From positions 62,001 to 126,000 of the forward strand of contig CALLIL010000009.1 of assembly GCA_938009755.1 (NCBI GenBank): a stretch of 64,000 nucleotides of DNA, in the 5' to 3' direction. Every line of letters starts with the position of its first letter. Position 1 is the first letter of the stretch. Origin of the DNA: an uncultured Marinomonas sp. (GTDB taxonomy: Bacteria > Pseudomonadota > Gammaproteobacteria > Pseudomonadales > Marinomonadaceae). Below the pieces are notes generated by a model. That model did not search any database and was not told the DNA's origin. It was given only the letters and a program-made list of their open reading frames with translations. Below are positions 26,705 to 35,954 of the stretch, one piece after another. Both the position numbers and the translations under genes were made by a program.

Positions 26705-27166
26705 CTAATTCATCTCATAACCCAACTGACGCCATGATTCATAGACCATAACCGCCACAGTATTGGACAAGTTCAAACTGCGAGACTCTGCTTGCATAGG
26801 CAAACGAAGCCTTTGAGGCAAAGGTAAAGCTTCAATGAACTCGGCTGGCAGACCTCGTGTTTCCGGTCCAAAAACCAACACGTCGTTCTTCGCGAAGCTC
26901 GCTTCGCTGTGTGTTCTACTGCCCTTCGTAGTGAGTGCGTAAATCGTTGCGATCTCGTTTTGATCGACAAAACTCTGGAAGTCAGGGTAGCGTTTAAGAC
27001 GAGTGAATTCATGATAATCCAACCCTGCTCTACGGAGTTTCTTATCTTCTAATTCAAAGCCAAGCGGCTCGATCAGATGTAAATGGTATCCGGTGTTCGC
27101 ACACAGACGAATAACATTGCCTGTATTTGGTGGAATTTCTGGTTGGTAAAGTACAATGTGCAGCAT
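26705..27166 (-). CDS. trmL: tRNA (cytidine(34)-2'-O)-methyltransferase
   Basis: A 153-aa SPOUT methyltransferase that methylates the wobble ribose of tRNA-Leu. Features: [22 protein letters not shown] at the N-terminus, the knotted C-terminal motifs [10 protein letters not shown] and [27 protein letters not shown] 27164-27166 is preceded on its strand by GGAGATAA. Convergent with cvrA and divergent from the adjacent tRNA-Phe gene. Confidence 0.95.
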   Translation of the reverse strand: MLHIVLYQPEIPPNTGNVIRLCANTGYHLHLIEPLGFELEDKKLRRAGLDYHEFTRLKRYPDFQSFVDQNEIATIYALTTKGSRTHSEASFAKNDVLVFGPETRGLPAEFIEALPLPQRLRLPMQAESRSLNLSNTVAVMVYESWRQLGYEMN

Positions 27167-27247
27167 GAGTTTATCTCCTTGATATTAGAGAGATAATACC
27201 AGAACTCCCTTCAATCCTAACTTTTTAATTTTTTTTGAAAAAAACTA

Positions 27248-27275
27248 TTGACCCTCCAAGAGGTTTCTCTATAAT
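27248..27275 (+). promoter_or_regulatory. Promoter of the tRNA-Phe gene
   Basis: TTGACC (27248-27253) and a perfect TATAAT (27270-27275) with 16 bases between, 11 bases before the mature tRNA. The GC-rich stretch after the -10 (ACGCCCCAC) is a stringent-type discriminator typical of stable RNA genes. Confidence 0.85.
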
Positions 27276-27286
27276 ACGCCCCACTT

Positions 27287-27362
27287 GCCCAGATAGCTCA
27301 GTCGGTAGAGCAGAGGATTGAAAATCCTCGTGTCGGCGGTTCGATTCCGTCTCTGGGCACCA
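27287..27362 (+). tRNA. tRNA-Phe (anticodon GAA)
   Basis: A 76-base cloverleaf with CCA encoded. Acceptor arms GCCCAGA/TCTGGGC, D arm from AGCTCAG-TCGGTAGAGC, anticodon stem GAGGA/TCCTC around the loop TTGAAAA, and the T arm with GGTTCGATTCC. Discriminator A73. Own promoter and terminator frame it, so it is a monocistronic tRNA gene. Confidence 0.98.
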
Positions 27363-27374
27363 TGATTAAAGAAA

Positions 27375-27404
27375 GCTCGCTAGTTTACTAGCGGGCTTTT
27401 TTTT
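27375..27404 (+). terminator. Intrinsic terminator of tRNA-Phe
   Basis: GCTCGCTAG (27375-27383) pairs with CTAGCGGGC (27388-27396) around TTTA, with one mismatch/wobble, followed by eight T. Confidence 0.92.
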
Positions 27405-27592
27405 CGTCTGGAGTTTATGGGTGGCTTGTTCTTTTTGTTTATAAGAGTTTGCAAGCCACTGTATATTCTTGTCTGTGTTTAACTTGTCTTTTTTCTCTTC
27501 TCTGTCTTGTTGTGTTTTTTTTCATATTACGGCTATTATTGTTTTACTCTCCCGATCTTTTTTGTTTCAAGTCATTAATGGAAGACTGATGT

Positions 27593-30500
27593 ATGGTGCA
27601 GGCTGCAAAGGTAATATCGATTACGGCGCTTGGGTATTTCGTTCTAGGTTTAATTGGGTCAGAGCTTTCTTCCTTTCCAAGTGATACTTCTGTTATATGG
27701 CCAGCTTCTGGCTTGGCGCTTGTCGCTGCCATGCTTTACCCAAAACAGGCTTTTATCGGTGTGTTTATTGGTGCTTTTATGGTTGCCTATAAAATAACGA
27801 TGAAAAGTCCTGACTCTTTTAATCTTGTTTTTTTGTTAGTGATTGCCACGTCTTCAGCATTACAGGCGAGTGTTGGAGCATATCTTGTTCGCCGCTTTAT
27901 CGGTTTTCCTTTTCTATTTCATCGCATACGTCTTGTTTTGCTTTTTGTCTTTCTCGCGGGCTTCGTGTCCACGATTATTACTGCTGTTTTTTGCTCTCTT
28001 GCATTGCTTTATTGGGAGATGATCAGTGTTGAAGAGTTTTGGTTGTGTGGGTTGCTTTGGTGGTATGGCGATATTATTGGCGTGCTTGTCATGGTGCCTT
28101 GGCTGGCTATCTTCTTTCCTCGATATTTTGACAGCCATTTTGAACACCCTAGGCGTTTATTGAGTGGGTTTTTATTAGTTGTCTTTGTGACGGCCACGTT
28201 ATCTTGGGGGAGTGCTTACTCTGAGCACAATAAGCAATCAAGAGAGTTTTATTCTAATGCAGAATTATTGGAAGTGTTGCTGAATAATCGCCTTAAAAAT
28301 ACAGCCGATATTTTATATAGCTTTGCGGGTTTTGCACAAAGTAATGAGACATTCACTATTGAAAAGCACGAAGCGTTCTCGGCTGATATTAGTCGGCGCG
28401 ACAGCTCTATTCTTGCTGTGACGATTGGGTTTCTTGTTTCAGGGGAAGATATTTCAGAGTTTGAAGCGTCGATGCAGAAGAACTATCCGGACTTTGAATT
28501 CAAAGTACGAGAGTTAAATGACAGTGGTAAGTTGGTAAAGGCAACGCCGAGAGATAGACATATTATTGCAAGCTTTATTGCACCTAAGGAAAGGGTTCAA
28601 AACTTAGCAGGCTATGATATTTACTTTCAGGAAGATAGAAGGCTTGCTTTGGATAAGGCCATAGCCTTGAACGATGTTTACCCTTCAGAGCCTATTATGT
28701 TAATGCGAGGTAATCGGGGCGTCTTACTAGCATTGCCGTTTAATCATATGAAAACAGGTGAGCTTTTTGGTATCACTACGGCAGTGATTGATCTCGATAT
28801 TTTGACGAATAATATTATTAATCAAGGTGTGCTGCCAAACACGGATTTATATTTAGTGGATCTAGACGGCACGGATAATAAGCCTATGTTGATTACTCAG
28901 AGCGAGTCTGCGTCTTTGTCTTTGGACGCTATGATATCTCGTTATGAAGCAGGAAACTTTGATCATGCGGTGAGTTTTGATATCGAAGTGGGAGCGAAAA
29001 CGTGGCGTCTATTTCAAGTCAGTGACCGTTATTTTTTTAAACAACCTTGGATTGTACAGTTCGTGTTTGGAAGCAGCTTTATTCTAACGGGACTCTTCGG
29101 TTGGTTCTTATTGATTGTGAGCAGCTACGCCTCAGCGGTGGAAGACAATGTGCGATTAAGAACGCAAGATTTAGAACGAGCGAATGAATATTTAAAAGCC
29201 TCTGAGCTGGAACAAAGTAAAGCCAAAGAAGAAGCGGAAGAAGCTAACCGTGCGAAAAGTGAATTTTTGGCCAATATGAGTCATGAGATCCGTACGCCTT
29301 TAAATGGTGTAATTGGCGGCTTATCTTTATTAAAAACACACCCTTTGACCCTAGAACAATATAATCTCGCTAACCTTTCACAACAGAGTGCTGAGTCATT
29401 ATTAGACATTATTAATGATATTTTGGATTTGTCGAAAATAGAAACAGGAGAGTTTGAACTTGAGTGTGAAGCTTTTGAGCTGAGGGAGTTGGTGGAAGAA
29501 GTAACAGGGATTTTTATCTTAAAAGCAGAAGAAAAGGGCATTGTCTTAAATTCTCCAGCGGTGCCTATTGTGGCCTTAAATGTCATGGGAGATCGACTAA
29601 GGTTAAAGCAAGTGTTGGTGAACTTAATGGCGAACGCGGTGAAGTTCACACAAGAAGGCGAAGTGTCTTTGTTTCTTTTTATTGAACCTGTGAACGATGA
29701 TGAGATTATTTTACATGTGTCGATAGCGGACACTGGTATTGGTGTACCGCAAGATAATCAAGAGCATTTATTTGATCGATTTAAGCAAGCGGATGGCTCA
29801 ACAACGAGGCGGTTTGGTGGTACAGGGCTTGGTTTGGCGATCTGTCGGGAAATTGTGGTAAGCATGCAAGGGCAGATCGGATTGACTTCTGAAGAAGGTG
29901 CAGGTTCTACCTTCTGGTTTAATTTGCCACTTACGCTTGCTACTGAGCCAGTGCCTGTGGATACGTTAAGTTATAAAACGCAGGCGACGGTTATTTATCA
30001 AAATAAAACAGGGCGCGATTATTTGAGCGCTTTGTTAGACACGCTAGGCGTCGAACATAATGTGTGTAGCAGTGTGAGTGAAGCCTTGCTGCATGATACT
30101 TGGTATGAGCCGTTTGTGTTTGTCGACGCTTATGCTCTAGGTGTCGCGAGTTCCGAGGATTTACTTGCGTTCGAGAATGTATGTGAACAAAAAGCCATGA
30201 AACAAATTCTGTTACACGATCGCACCAATACAAAATTTGATGTCAGTGCCTATGAAACATCCATTATCAAACCTATTTTTCACCGCGCTTTAGTTGAAGC
30301 ATTGGAAAGAGTGAAACCGGGCGGTGCTGATGTTATCGATGAACATGTTATAGAAAATACTACCGAGTACCGTTTGTCGTTCGATGCAAAGGTCTTACTG
30401 GTAGAAGATAATCTAACCAATCAGATTGTGGCAAAAGGTTTGTTGAATTTGTACGGTGTTGACGTTAGCGTCGCAGAAAACGGCCAAGAAGCCATTGAAA

Positions 30501-30754
30501 TGGTGAAATCTATGCGGTTTGATCTGATTTTTATGGATTGCCAAATGCCGATTTTAGATGGCTATGAAGCCACAAAACGCATTCGACAATTGATTGATGC
30601 CAAAACACCTGCGGATGTGCCTATTATTGCGTTGAGTGCGAATGCAATGAAAGGAGAAGAAGAGAAATGCTTTGACTCTGGAATGGACGACTATGTCGCA
30701 AAGCCTATTTCTCAAGATAAAGTGGAAGCCGCCTTGGTTAAATGGTTTGCATGA
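27593..30754 (+). CDS. Hybrid sensor histidine kinase, MASE1-CHASE-HisKA-HATPase-REC
   Basis: A 1053-aa membrane signalling protein. Residues 1-205 form a MASE1 domain of about eight helices (VIWPASGLALVAAMLYP). Residues ~210-430 are an extracytoplasmic CHASE ligand domain, closed by a helix near 490-515. A coiled linker leads to HisKA with His564 in EFLANMSHEIRTPLNGV, then HATPase (NLMANAVKFTQEG, DTGIGVP, FGGTGLGLAI). Residues ~790-910 look like a worn receiver, and 920-1050 form a full receiver with Asp982 (FMDCQMPILDG) and Lys in DDYVAKPI. No HPt domain, so a separate phosphotransfer protein is needed. CHASE ligands are small, cytokinin-like molecules in plants; here unknown. Confidence 0.92.
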   Translation: MVQAAKVISITALGYFVLGLIGSELSSFPSDTSVIWPASGLALVAAMLYPKQAFIGVFIGAFMVAYKITMKSPDSFNLVFLLVIATSSALQASVGAYLVRRFIGFPFLFHRIRLVLLFVFLAGFVSTIITAVFCSLALLYWEMISVEEFWLCGLLWWYGDIIGVLVMVPWLAIFFPRYFDSHFEHPRRLLSGFLLVVFVTATLSWGSAYSEHNKQSREFYSNAELLEVLLNNRLKNTADILYSFAGFAQSNETFTIEKHEAFSADISRRDSSILAVTIGFLVSGEDISEFEASMQKNYPDFEFKVRELNDSGKLVKATPRDRHIIASFIAPKERVQNLAGYDIYFQEDRRLALDKAIALNDVYPSEPIMLMRGNRGVLLALPFNHMKTGELFGITTAVIDLDILTNNIINQGVLPNTDLYLVDLDGTDNKPMLITQSESASLSLDAMISRYEAGNFDHAVSFDIEVGAKTWRLFQVSDRYFFKQPWIVQFVFGSSFILTGLFGWFLLIVSSYASAVEDNVRLRTQDLERANEYLKASELEQSKAKEEAEEANRAKSEFLANMSHEIRTPLNGVIGGLSLLKTHPLTLEQYNLANLSQQSAESLLDIINDILDLSKIETGEFELECEAFELRELVEEVTGIFILKAEEKGIVLNSPAVPIVALNVMGDRLRLKQVLVNLMANAVKFTQEGEVSLFLFIEPVNDDEIILHVSIADTGIGVPQDNQEHLFDRFKQADGSTTRRFGGTGLGLAICREIVVSMQGQIGLTSEEGAGSTFWFNLPLTLATEPVPVDTLSYKTQATVIYQNKTGRDYLSALLDTLGVEHNVCSSVSEALLHDTWYEPFVFVDAYALGVASSEDLLAFENVCEQKAMKQILLHDRTNTKFDVSAYETSIIKPIFHRALVEALERVKPGGADVIDEHVIENTTEYRLSFDAKVLLVEDNLTNQIVAKGLLNLYGVDVSVAENGQEAIEMVKSMRFDLIFMDCQMPILDGYEATKRIRQLIDAKTPADVPIIALSANAMKGEEEKCFDSGMDDYVAKPISQDKVEAALVKWFA

Positions 30755-30836
30755 TATCTTGATTTAGTGCCCTCAAATGCATGACGTTTTTTCGTTCATT
30801 GCCTTTCACGTTTCCCCTGATCTTTTAAGTATTTAG

Positions 30837-30891
30837 TTTCATTTGAGTGATTCTGTTATTCAAATGAAACCATTCCATCATCAAAATGAAA
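30837..30891. promoter_or_regulatory. Repeated TTTCATTTG-type sites before ugpB, probable operator
   Basis: TTTCATTTGA (30837-30846) and its exact inverse TCAAATGAAA (30860-30869) flank 13 bases; a further near-copy TCAAAATGAAA lies at 30881-30891, 21 bases after the second. Sites of this kind, spaced by about two helix turns and placed 90-145 bases before ugpB, suit a tetrameric DeoR-family repressor, encoded at 35955 in the same locus. Confidence 0.55.
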
Positions 30892-30982
30892 TATTTCTTC
30901 TTTATTGTCGTGTTTTCTGAATAAACAATTTTTAGTTCATAACGCTCTTTCTGAATAACGACTGATGGTGAGGAATGTGGAA

Positions 30983-32284
30983 ATGCAAAATCTTAAAATA
31001 GCGTCAATGGTTGTCGGTATGTCTCTTGCGAGTTCTGGGTTTGCCGCAACAGAAGTAGAATGGTGGCATGCAATGGGCGGTGCAAACGGTGAGAAAATCA
31101 ATGAGATCGCGAAAGGTTTCAATGATTCTCAAGACGCCTATGTGGTTAAGCCTGTTTTTAAAGGCAACTACACAGAAACAATGACCTCAGCGATTGCAGC
31201 GTTTCGAGCAAAACAGCAGCCAGCGATTGTTCAAGTATTTGAAGTGGGTACTGCCAGCATGATGGCAGCAAAAGGCGCGATTTATCCTGTACATCAACTG
31301 ATGCGTGAATCGGGTCAGCCGTTTGATGAAAGTGCTTATTTGAGTGCGGTAACAGGCTACTACACGAGCAGTGAAGGCAAGATGCTTTCTATGCCTTTTA
31401 ACAGCTCAACGCCAGTTCTGTATTACAACAAAGATTTGTTTGAAAAAGCGGGTATTACACAAGCGCCAAAAACGTGGCAAGAAGTGGAAACAACCGCGAA
31501 GAAACTGCAATCATCGGGTGTCAGTTGTGGTTTCACAACGGCTTGGCAGTCTTGGGTTCAATTAGAAAACATGAGCGCACGCCACAATGTTCCATTTGCG
31601 ACCCTTGATAATGGCTTTGGCGGCTTAAAAACAGAATTGGCCTTTAACGGTGACCTGCAAGTTGCACATGTTAAGAAAATGGGTGAATGGCAGCAGAATG
31701 GTATTTTCAGCTACTCTGGCCGTACTAACGATGGCGCAGCAAAATTCTACAGCCAAGAATGCGCCATGTTTACCGAGTCGTCTGCAGGCTACGCGGGTAT
31801 CAAGCGTAATGCGACATTCGATTTCGGTGTGACAGAGCTTCCTTATTGGGAAGGTAAGGTAAAGCAGCCTTCTAATACCATTATTGGTGGCGCGTCTTTG
31901 TGGGTGCTTCAAGGTCACTCAAAAGAAGAATACAAAGGCGTTGCGTCTTTCCTAACGTACTTGTCTCGTGCGTCTGTTCAAGCGGACTGGCACCAGTTCT
32001 CTGGTTATTTGCCAATCACAACAGCGGCTTATGATTTAACCAAAGGTCAAGGTTTCTATGCTGCGAATCCTGGTACAGAAACTGCGGTTGTACAAATGAC
32101 AACTGGCACGCCAACGGCCAACACCAAAGGCTTACGCTTAGGTAACTTTGTTCAGATTCGTGGTGTGATCGATGAAGCGCTAGAATCTGTTTGGAGTGGC
32201 GATGTTGACGCGCAAACCGCTCTTAATACAGCAGTAAAACGTGGTAACGCTTTGCTTCGTAAGTTCGAAAAAGCCAACGATTAA
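30983..32284 (+). CDS. ugpB: sn-Glycerol-3-phosphate ABC transporter, periplasmic binding protein
   Basis: A 433-aa secreted receptor for glycerol-3-phosphate or glycerophosphodiesters. ATG 30983 is chosen because GAGGA lies eight bases upstream and it opens directly into the signal peptide MQNLKIASMVVGMSLASSGFAA; ATG 30965 would add six polar residues. Mature motifs typical of UgpB: EVEWWHAMGGANGEKINEI, IVQVFEVGTASMMA, MPFNSSTPVLYYNKDLFEKA and NTIIGGASLWV. First gene of ugpBAECQ, with an attenuating hairpin directly after. Confidence 0.95.
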   Translation: MQNLKIASMVVGMSLASSGFAATEVEWWHAMGGANGEKINEIAKGFNDSQDAYVVKPVFKGNYTETMTSAIAAFRAKQQPAIVQVFEVGTASMMAAKGAIYPVHQLMRESGQPFDESAYLSAVTGYYTSSEGKMLSMPFNSSTPVLYYNKDLFEKAGITQAPKTWQEVETTAKKLQSSGVSCGFTTAWQSWVQLENMSARHNVPFATLDNGFGGLKTELAFNGDLQVAHVKKMGEWQQNGIFSYSGRTNDGAAKFYSQECAMFTESSAGYAGIKRNATFDFGVTELPYWEGKVKQPSNTIIGGASLWVLQGHSKEEYKGVASFLTYLSRASVQADWHQFSGYLPITTAAYDLTKGQGFYAANPGTETAVVQMTTGTPTANTKGLRLGNFVQIRGVIDEALESVWSGDVDAQTALNTAVKRGNALLRKFEKAND

Positions 32285-32301
32285 TCTTTTGATTGTGCAA
32301 T

Positions 32302-32347
32302 AGAGCGTCTTCATAGCGATGTGAAGACGCTCTTCGTTTTTGTTTTT
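32302..32347 (+). terminator. Partial terminator between ugpB and ugpA
   Basis: A perfect 12-base stem, AGAGCGTCTTCA (32302-32313) with TGAAGACGCTCT (32322-32333), then T-rich CGTTTTTGTTTTTT. It is intrinsic-terminator-like inside the operon, which would yield far more receptor than permease, as is common for ABC operons. The ugpA start follows 22 bases later. Confidence 0.85.
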
Positions 32348-32369
32348 TCTTCTTTTAGGTGCAAGCGTT

Positions 32370-33248
32370 ATGACGGTTACCTTTCCTCAAAAAGGCCTGC
32401 CTTGGCTGTTACTTTTACCTCAATTATTAGTAACGGCGGTATTTTTCCTTTGGCCTGCGGAGCAAGCTTTGGAACAAGCGTTTTATCAAGAAGACGCCTT
32501 TGGCTTGAGTCGTGAATTTGTTGGTTTAGATAATTTCCTAGATTTGTTTACAGACCCTTTGTATTACCAGTCTATGTTGACAACCTTAGTGTTCAGCTTT
32601 TCCGTGGCCATTTTCGGTATGTCTATCGCGTTATTATTGGCGGTTATGGCGGACCGTGTTATTCGAGGCAAACTGACCTACCAAACATTGTTGATTTGGC
32701 CATACGCTGTCGCGCCAGCATTGGCTGGGGTTTTGTGGTGGATTTTATTTGATCCGAGTATGGGGCCAATTGCGCTCTGGCTCGAATCTATGGGACTGGA
32801 TTGGGATCATTATCTTAATGGTGGTCAGGCGATGATTTTGGTTGTGATTGCCGCCACATGGAAACAAATTAGCTACAACTTCTTATTCTTTTTGGCTGGT
32901 TTACAAGCTGTACCGCGCTCTTTGATTGAAGCGGCAGCGATTGATGGCGCTGGGCCATTTAAGCGCTTTTGGACTATTGTGTTCCCGCTTCTTTCTCCAA
33001 CGACGTTTTTCTTATTAGTGATTAATCTTGTGTACGCTTTTTTCGATACCTTTGGTGTGATCGATGCGACGACGAAAGGCGGGCCGGGACAAAGTACTAA
33101 CATATTGGTTTACAAGGTATTTGAAGACGGTTTTGTCGGTTTGGATTTGGGAAGTTCCGCTGCTCAATCGGTTGTTTTGATGGCGATTGTCGGCGTGATG
33201 ACCGTGATTCAGTTCCGTTTTATTGAGCGTAAGGTGCAGTACTCATGA
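32370..33248 (+). CDS. ugpA: Glycerol-3-phosphate ABC transporter permease
   Basis: A 292-aa inner-membrane permease with six helices, MalF/UgpA type. Start at ATG 32370 ([18 protein letters not shown]); an upstream frame start lies within the terminator T-tract and is rejected. The EAA loop that contacts the ATPase is [20 protein letters not shown]. Also [21 protein letters not shown] near the end. Overlaps ugpE by four bases (ATGA). Confidence 0.95.
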   Translation: MTVTFPQKGLPWLLLLPQLLVTAVFFLWPAEQALEQAFYQEDAFGLSREFVGLDNFLDLFTDPLYYQSMLTTLVFSFSVAIFGMSIALLLAVMADRVIRGKLTYQTLLIWPYAVAPALAGVLWWILFDPSMGPIALWLESMGLDWDHYLNGGQAMILVVIAATWKQISYNFLFFLAGLQAVPRSLIEAAAIDGAGPFKRFWTIVFPLLSPTTFFLLVINLVYAFFDTFGVIDATTKGGPGQSTNILVYKVFEDGFVGLDLGSSAAQSVVLMAIVGVMTVIQFRFIERKVQYS

Positions 33249-34093
33249 TAGAAAATCGACCTTGGCTGACCTTTGTTGGTCACGCAACATTATGGCTTGG
33301 TGTTGCTTTGGTGGCGTTACCTGTTTGGATGGCGTTGGTGGCGTCGACTCATCCTGCGTCGGCGTTTGGTGTGGGTCATATTCCTTTGTGGTTTGGTGAC
33401 GCAGGTGTGGAAACGTGGAAGTCTGTTTTACTGGAAGAGGCGGGTAACGGCATTGAATCCTCTGTTACCTTTATGATGCTGAATTCCTTGGTAATGGCGC
33501 TGGGTATTACGTTTGGCAAAATCGCTATTTCCTTGTTGTCTGCTTATGCGATTGTGTTTTTTCGATTTCCATTCCGTAATTTCTGTTTTTGGATCATCTT
33601 CATGACATTGATGCTACCAGTGGAAGTACGCATCGTGCCGACTTATGAAGTGGTGGCGAACCTTGGTTTGTTAAACAGTTTTACGGGATTGACGTTGCCT
33701 TTGATTGCCAGTGCGACGGCGACTTTTTTGTTTCGTCAGTGCTTTTTGAGCATCCCAAGTGAACTAGTAGAAGCGGCCCGCATTGATGGCGCAGGACCGT
33801 TTCGCTTCTTTTTCGATATTTTATTGCCGTTGACTCGAACCAATATCGCGGCTTTGTTTGTGATCTTGTTTATCTATGGTTGGAATCAGTATTTATGGCC
33901 TTTGATCATCACTACGGACAATGCTTATTACACCTTGGTGATGAGTATAAAGCGCATGTTGTCTGTAACCGATGGCGACATTGAGTGGAATCGAATTATG
34001 GCGACCACTTTATTGGCGATGTTGCCGCCTGTGGCAGTGGTGATTGGTATGCAGAAGTTGTTTGTTAAAGGCTTAGTAGACGCGGAGAAATAG
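33245..34093 (+). CDS. ugpE: Glycerol-3-phosphate ABC transporter permease
   Basis: A 282-aa MalG/UgpE-type permease with six helices, the partner of UgpA. The ATPase-coupling loop is [40 protein letters not shown] and [15 protein letters not shown] are typical. Start overlaps the ugpA stop; ugpC begins two bases after its stop, so the genes are translated as a unit. Confidence 0.95.
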   Translation: MIENRPWLTFVGHATLWLGVALVALPVWMALVASTHPASAFGVGHIPLWFGDAGVETWKSVLLEEAGNGIESSVTFMMLNSLVMALGITFGKIAISLLSAYAIVFFRFPFRNFCFWIIFMTLMLPVEVRIVPTYEVVANLGLLNSFTGLTLPLIASATATFLFRQCFLSIPSELVEAARIDGAGPFRFFFDILLPLTRTNIAALFVILFIYGWNQYLWPLIITTDNAYYTLVMSIKRMLSVTDGDIEWNRIMATTLLAMLPPVAVVIGMQKLFVKGLVDAEK

Positions 34094-34095
34094 TA

Positions 34096-35163
34096 ATGAC
34101 GGATGTGATTTTAGAAAACGTCGGTAAAACCTATCCAAATGGGTATCACGCGATACCGAGTGTGGATTTGTCGATTGAAGAAGGTGAGTTTATTGTTTTG
34201 GTTGGCCCTTCTGGTTGTGGTAAATCGACTTTGTTACGCATGGTGGCGGGTTTAGAAAGTATCACGCAAGGCGAGTTGCGCATTCGTGATGAGCGTATGA
34301 ATGACAAAGAACCTGCCGAGCGAGACATCGCCATGGTGTTCCAAAATTACGCCTTGTATCCGCACATGACGGTTTACAATAACATGGCGTATGGTTTGAA
34401 AAATCGCGGTGTGGGGAAAACTGACATCGAAGAAAAAGTCAGCAATGTTGCTGACATGCTTGGATTGACGGAATTGTTGCAACGTAAACCAGGCCAATTG
34501 TCTGGCGGGCAGCGTCAGCGCGTAGCAATGGGGCGCGCTATGGTTCGAGACCCGAAAGTGTTTTTATTCGATGAACCTTTGTCGAATTTGGACGCGAAAT
34601 TACGAGTGCAAATGCGCATTGAGATTCGTCAATTACAACGTAAATTAGGTACGACAACGCTTTATGTGACACACGATCAAGTGGAGGCCATGACGTTGGC
34701 TGACCGTTTGGTGGTGTTAAATAAAGGCAAAGCAGAGCAAATCGGAACACCGATGGATTTGTATGATAAGCCAGCAACACCGTTTGTCGCTTCGTTCATA
34801 GGGTCGCCTTCGATGAATTTATTGCCTGCAAACTTAGTCGAACAAGGTATTAAACTATCGGAAACGTTGATTCTCCCTTTGTCTCATGCACATCGTGGTG
34901 GTGTGGTGTGGGGCATTCGCCCTGAGCACTTAGAAGTATCAGATGAACAAAATGCGGATTTCGCTTTGCGAGTGCAAGCTGTCGAGTCTCTTGGTGCGGA
35001 AACCTTGATACATGGTGCGCTAGAAGATCAATCTGGTAGAATCACGTCTCTGGTTATTCGGCTTTCAGGACCTCATTTGCCTGAAATTGACAGTTTAATA
35101 TGGCTGATCGCGCCAACAAAACACTGGCATGTTTTTGATGCTATTACTCAACAACGATTATGA
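34096..35163 (+). CDS. ugpC: Glycerol-3-phosphate ABC transporter ATP-binding protein
   Basis: A 355-aa ATPase of the MalK/UgpC group. Walker A GPSGCGKSTLLRMVAGLES, Q-loop FQNYALYPHMT, signature LSGGQRQRVAMGRA, Walker B VFLFDEPLSNLDAK and switch His in YVTHDQVEAM are intact. The C-terminal ~120 residues form the TOBE/regulatory domain (GIRPEHLEV). It ends eight bases before ugpQ. Confidence 0.96.
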   Translation: MTDVILENVGKTYPNGYHAIPSVDLSIEEGEFIVLVGPSGCGKSTLLRMVAGLESITQGELRIRDERMNDKEPAERDIAMVFQNYALYPHMTVYNNMAYGLKNRGVGKTDIEEKVSNVADMLGLTELLQRKPGQLSGGQRQRVAMGRAMVRDPKVFLFDEPLSNLDAKLRVQMRIEIRQLQRKLGTTTLYVTHDQVEAMTLADRLVVLNKGKAEQIGTPMDLYDKPATPFVASFIGSPSMNLLPANLVEQGIKLSETLILPLSHAHRGGVVWGIRPEHLEVSDEQNADFALRVQAVESLGAETLIHGALEDQSGRITSLVIRLSGPHLPEIDSLIWLIAPTKHWHVFDAITQQRL

Positions 35164-35170
35164 GAAAATT

Positions 35171-35932
35171 ATGACAAACAGTGCAATTTCAAATGACAAG
35201 GTGTTAAACACAAAAGTAATGGGACACCGTGGCGCTGCTTTGCTTGCGCCAGAGAACACCTTGGCGTCGATTCGTGCCGCCGCAGAGGCGGGTGCGACTT
35301 GGGTTGAAATTGATGTGTATTTGATCGCCGAAGGTGGTTTGGTTATTTTTCATGATGACACTTTGGAACGTTGTACAAATGGTTTTGGTGTGACGCGAGA
35401 AGCGACACCAAATGATGTAGCGAAATTGGACGCAGGCTCGGCTTTTTCTTCTCAATTTGCAGGAGAGAGTGTGCCTACTTTATTAGAGGCATTAGAGTGT
35501 ATTCAGTTTCTAGGTTTAGGGTTAAATCTAGAAATAAAGCATGATGGGGCAGATGTTGAGAATATTGTGCCCACTGTGATGGCCATGTTACGAGATCATT
35601 GGCAGGATAATGATAAATTGATCATTTCCAGTTTTAATCATAACGCTATGTTGTTGTGTTATGAGATTGGTGATGATCGTCACTTAGCGCAATTGTACGA
35701 AGCCATCCCGTCTGATTGGCAGGTGCAGTTAGAAGCCATACAAGCTTATAGCTTAAATTGTGACTATTCTTTGTTAACCGAAACTCATGCCCGTGCTATT
35801 AAAGCAGCGGGTTATAAGCTGCTTTGCTATACAGTGAATGACCCTGAAAGTGTGACAGAGTATTGGGATTGGGGTATGGACACTGTTATTACCGACGACC
35901 CAACAAAGTTTGCTTTTTTATTAGCGCCTTAA
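35171..35932 (+). CDS. ugpQ: Glycerophosphodiester phosphodiesterase
   Basis: Cytosolic enzyme that splits imported glycerophosphodiesters into glycerol-3-phosphate and an alcohol. 253 aa from ATG 35171; the earlier in-frame ATG (35129) lies inside ugpC. Catalytic motifs: VMGHRGAALLAPENTLASI with the His-Arg pair, and WVEIDVYLIAEGGLVIFHDD with the metal-binding E-x-D and HD. Coexpression with UgpBAEC lets the cell use phospholipid head-group diesters. The product alcohol may include ethanolamine, which would feed the eutBC enzyme; that link is inference. Confidence 0.95.
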   Translation: MTNSAISNDKVLNTKVMGHRGAALLAPENTLASIRAAAEAGATWVEIDVYLIAEGGLVIFHDDTLERCTNGFGVTREATPNDVAKLDAGSAFSSQFAGESVPTLLEALECIQFLGLGLNLEIKHDGADVENIVPTVMAMLRDHWQDNDKLIISSFNHNAMLLCYEIGDDRHLAQLYEAIPSDWQVQLEAIQAYSLNCDYSLLTETHARAIKAAGYKLLCYTVNDPESVTEYWDWGMDTVITDDPTKFAFLLAP

Positions 35933-35954
35933 CAAATAGAGAGAAGATGACTTC

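Noticed and set aside
30770-30960. Pho box before ugpB
   Set aside because: CTGTTAT at about 30853 resembles one half-site, but no second CTGTCAT-like half occurs 11 bases on.
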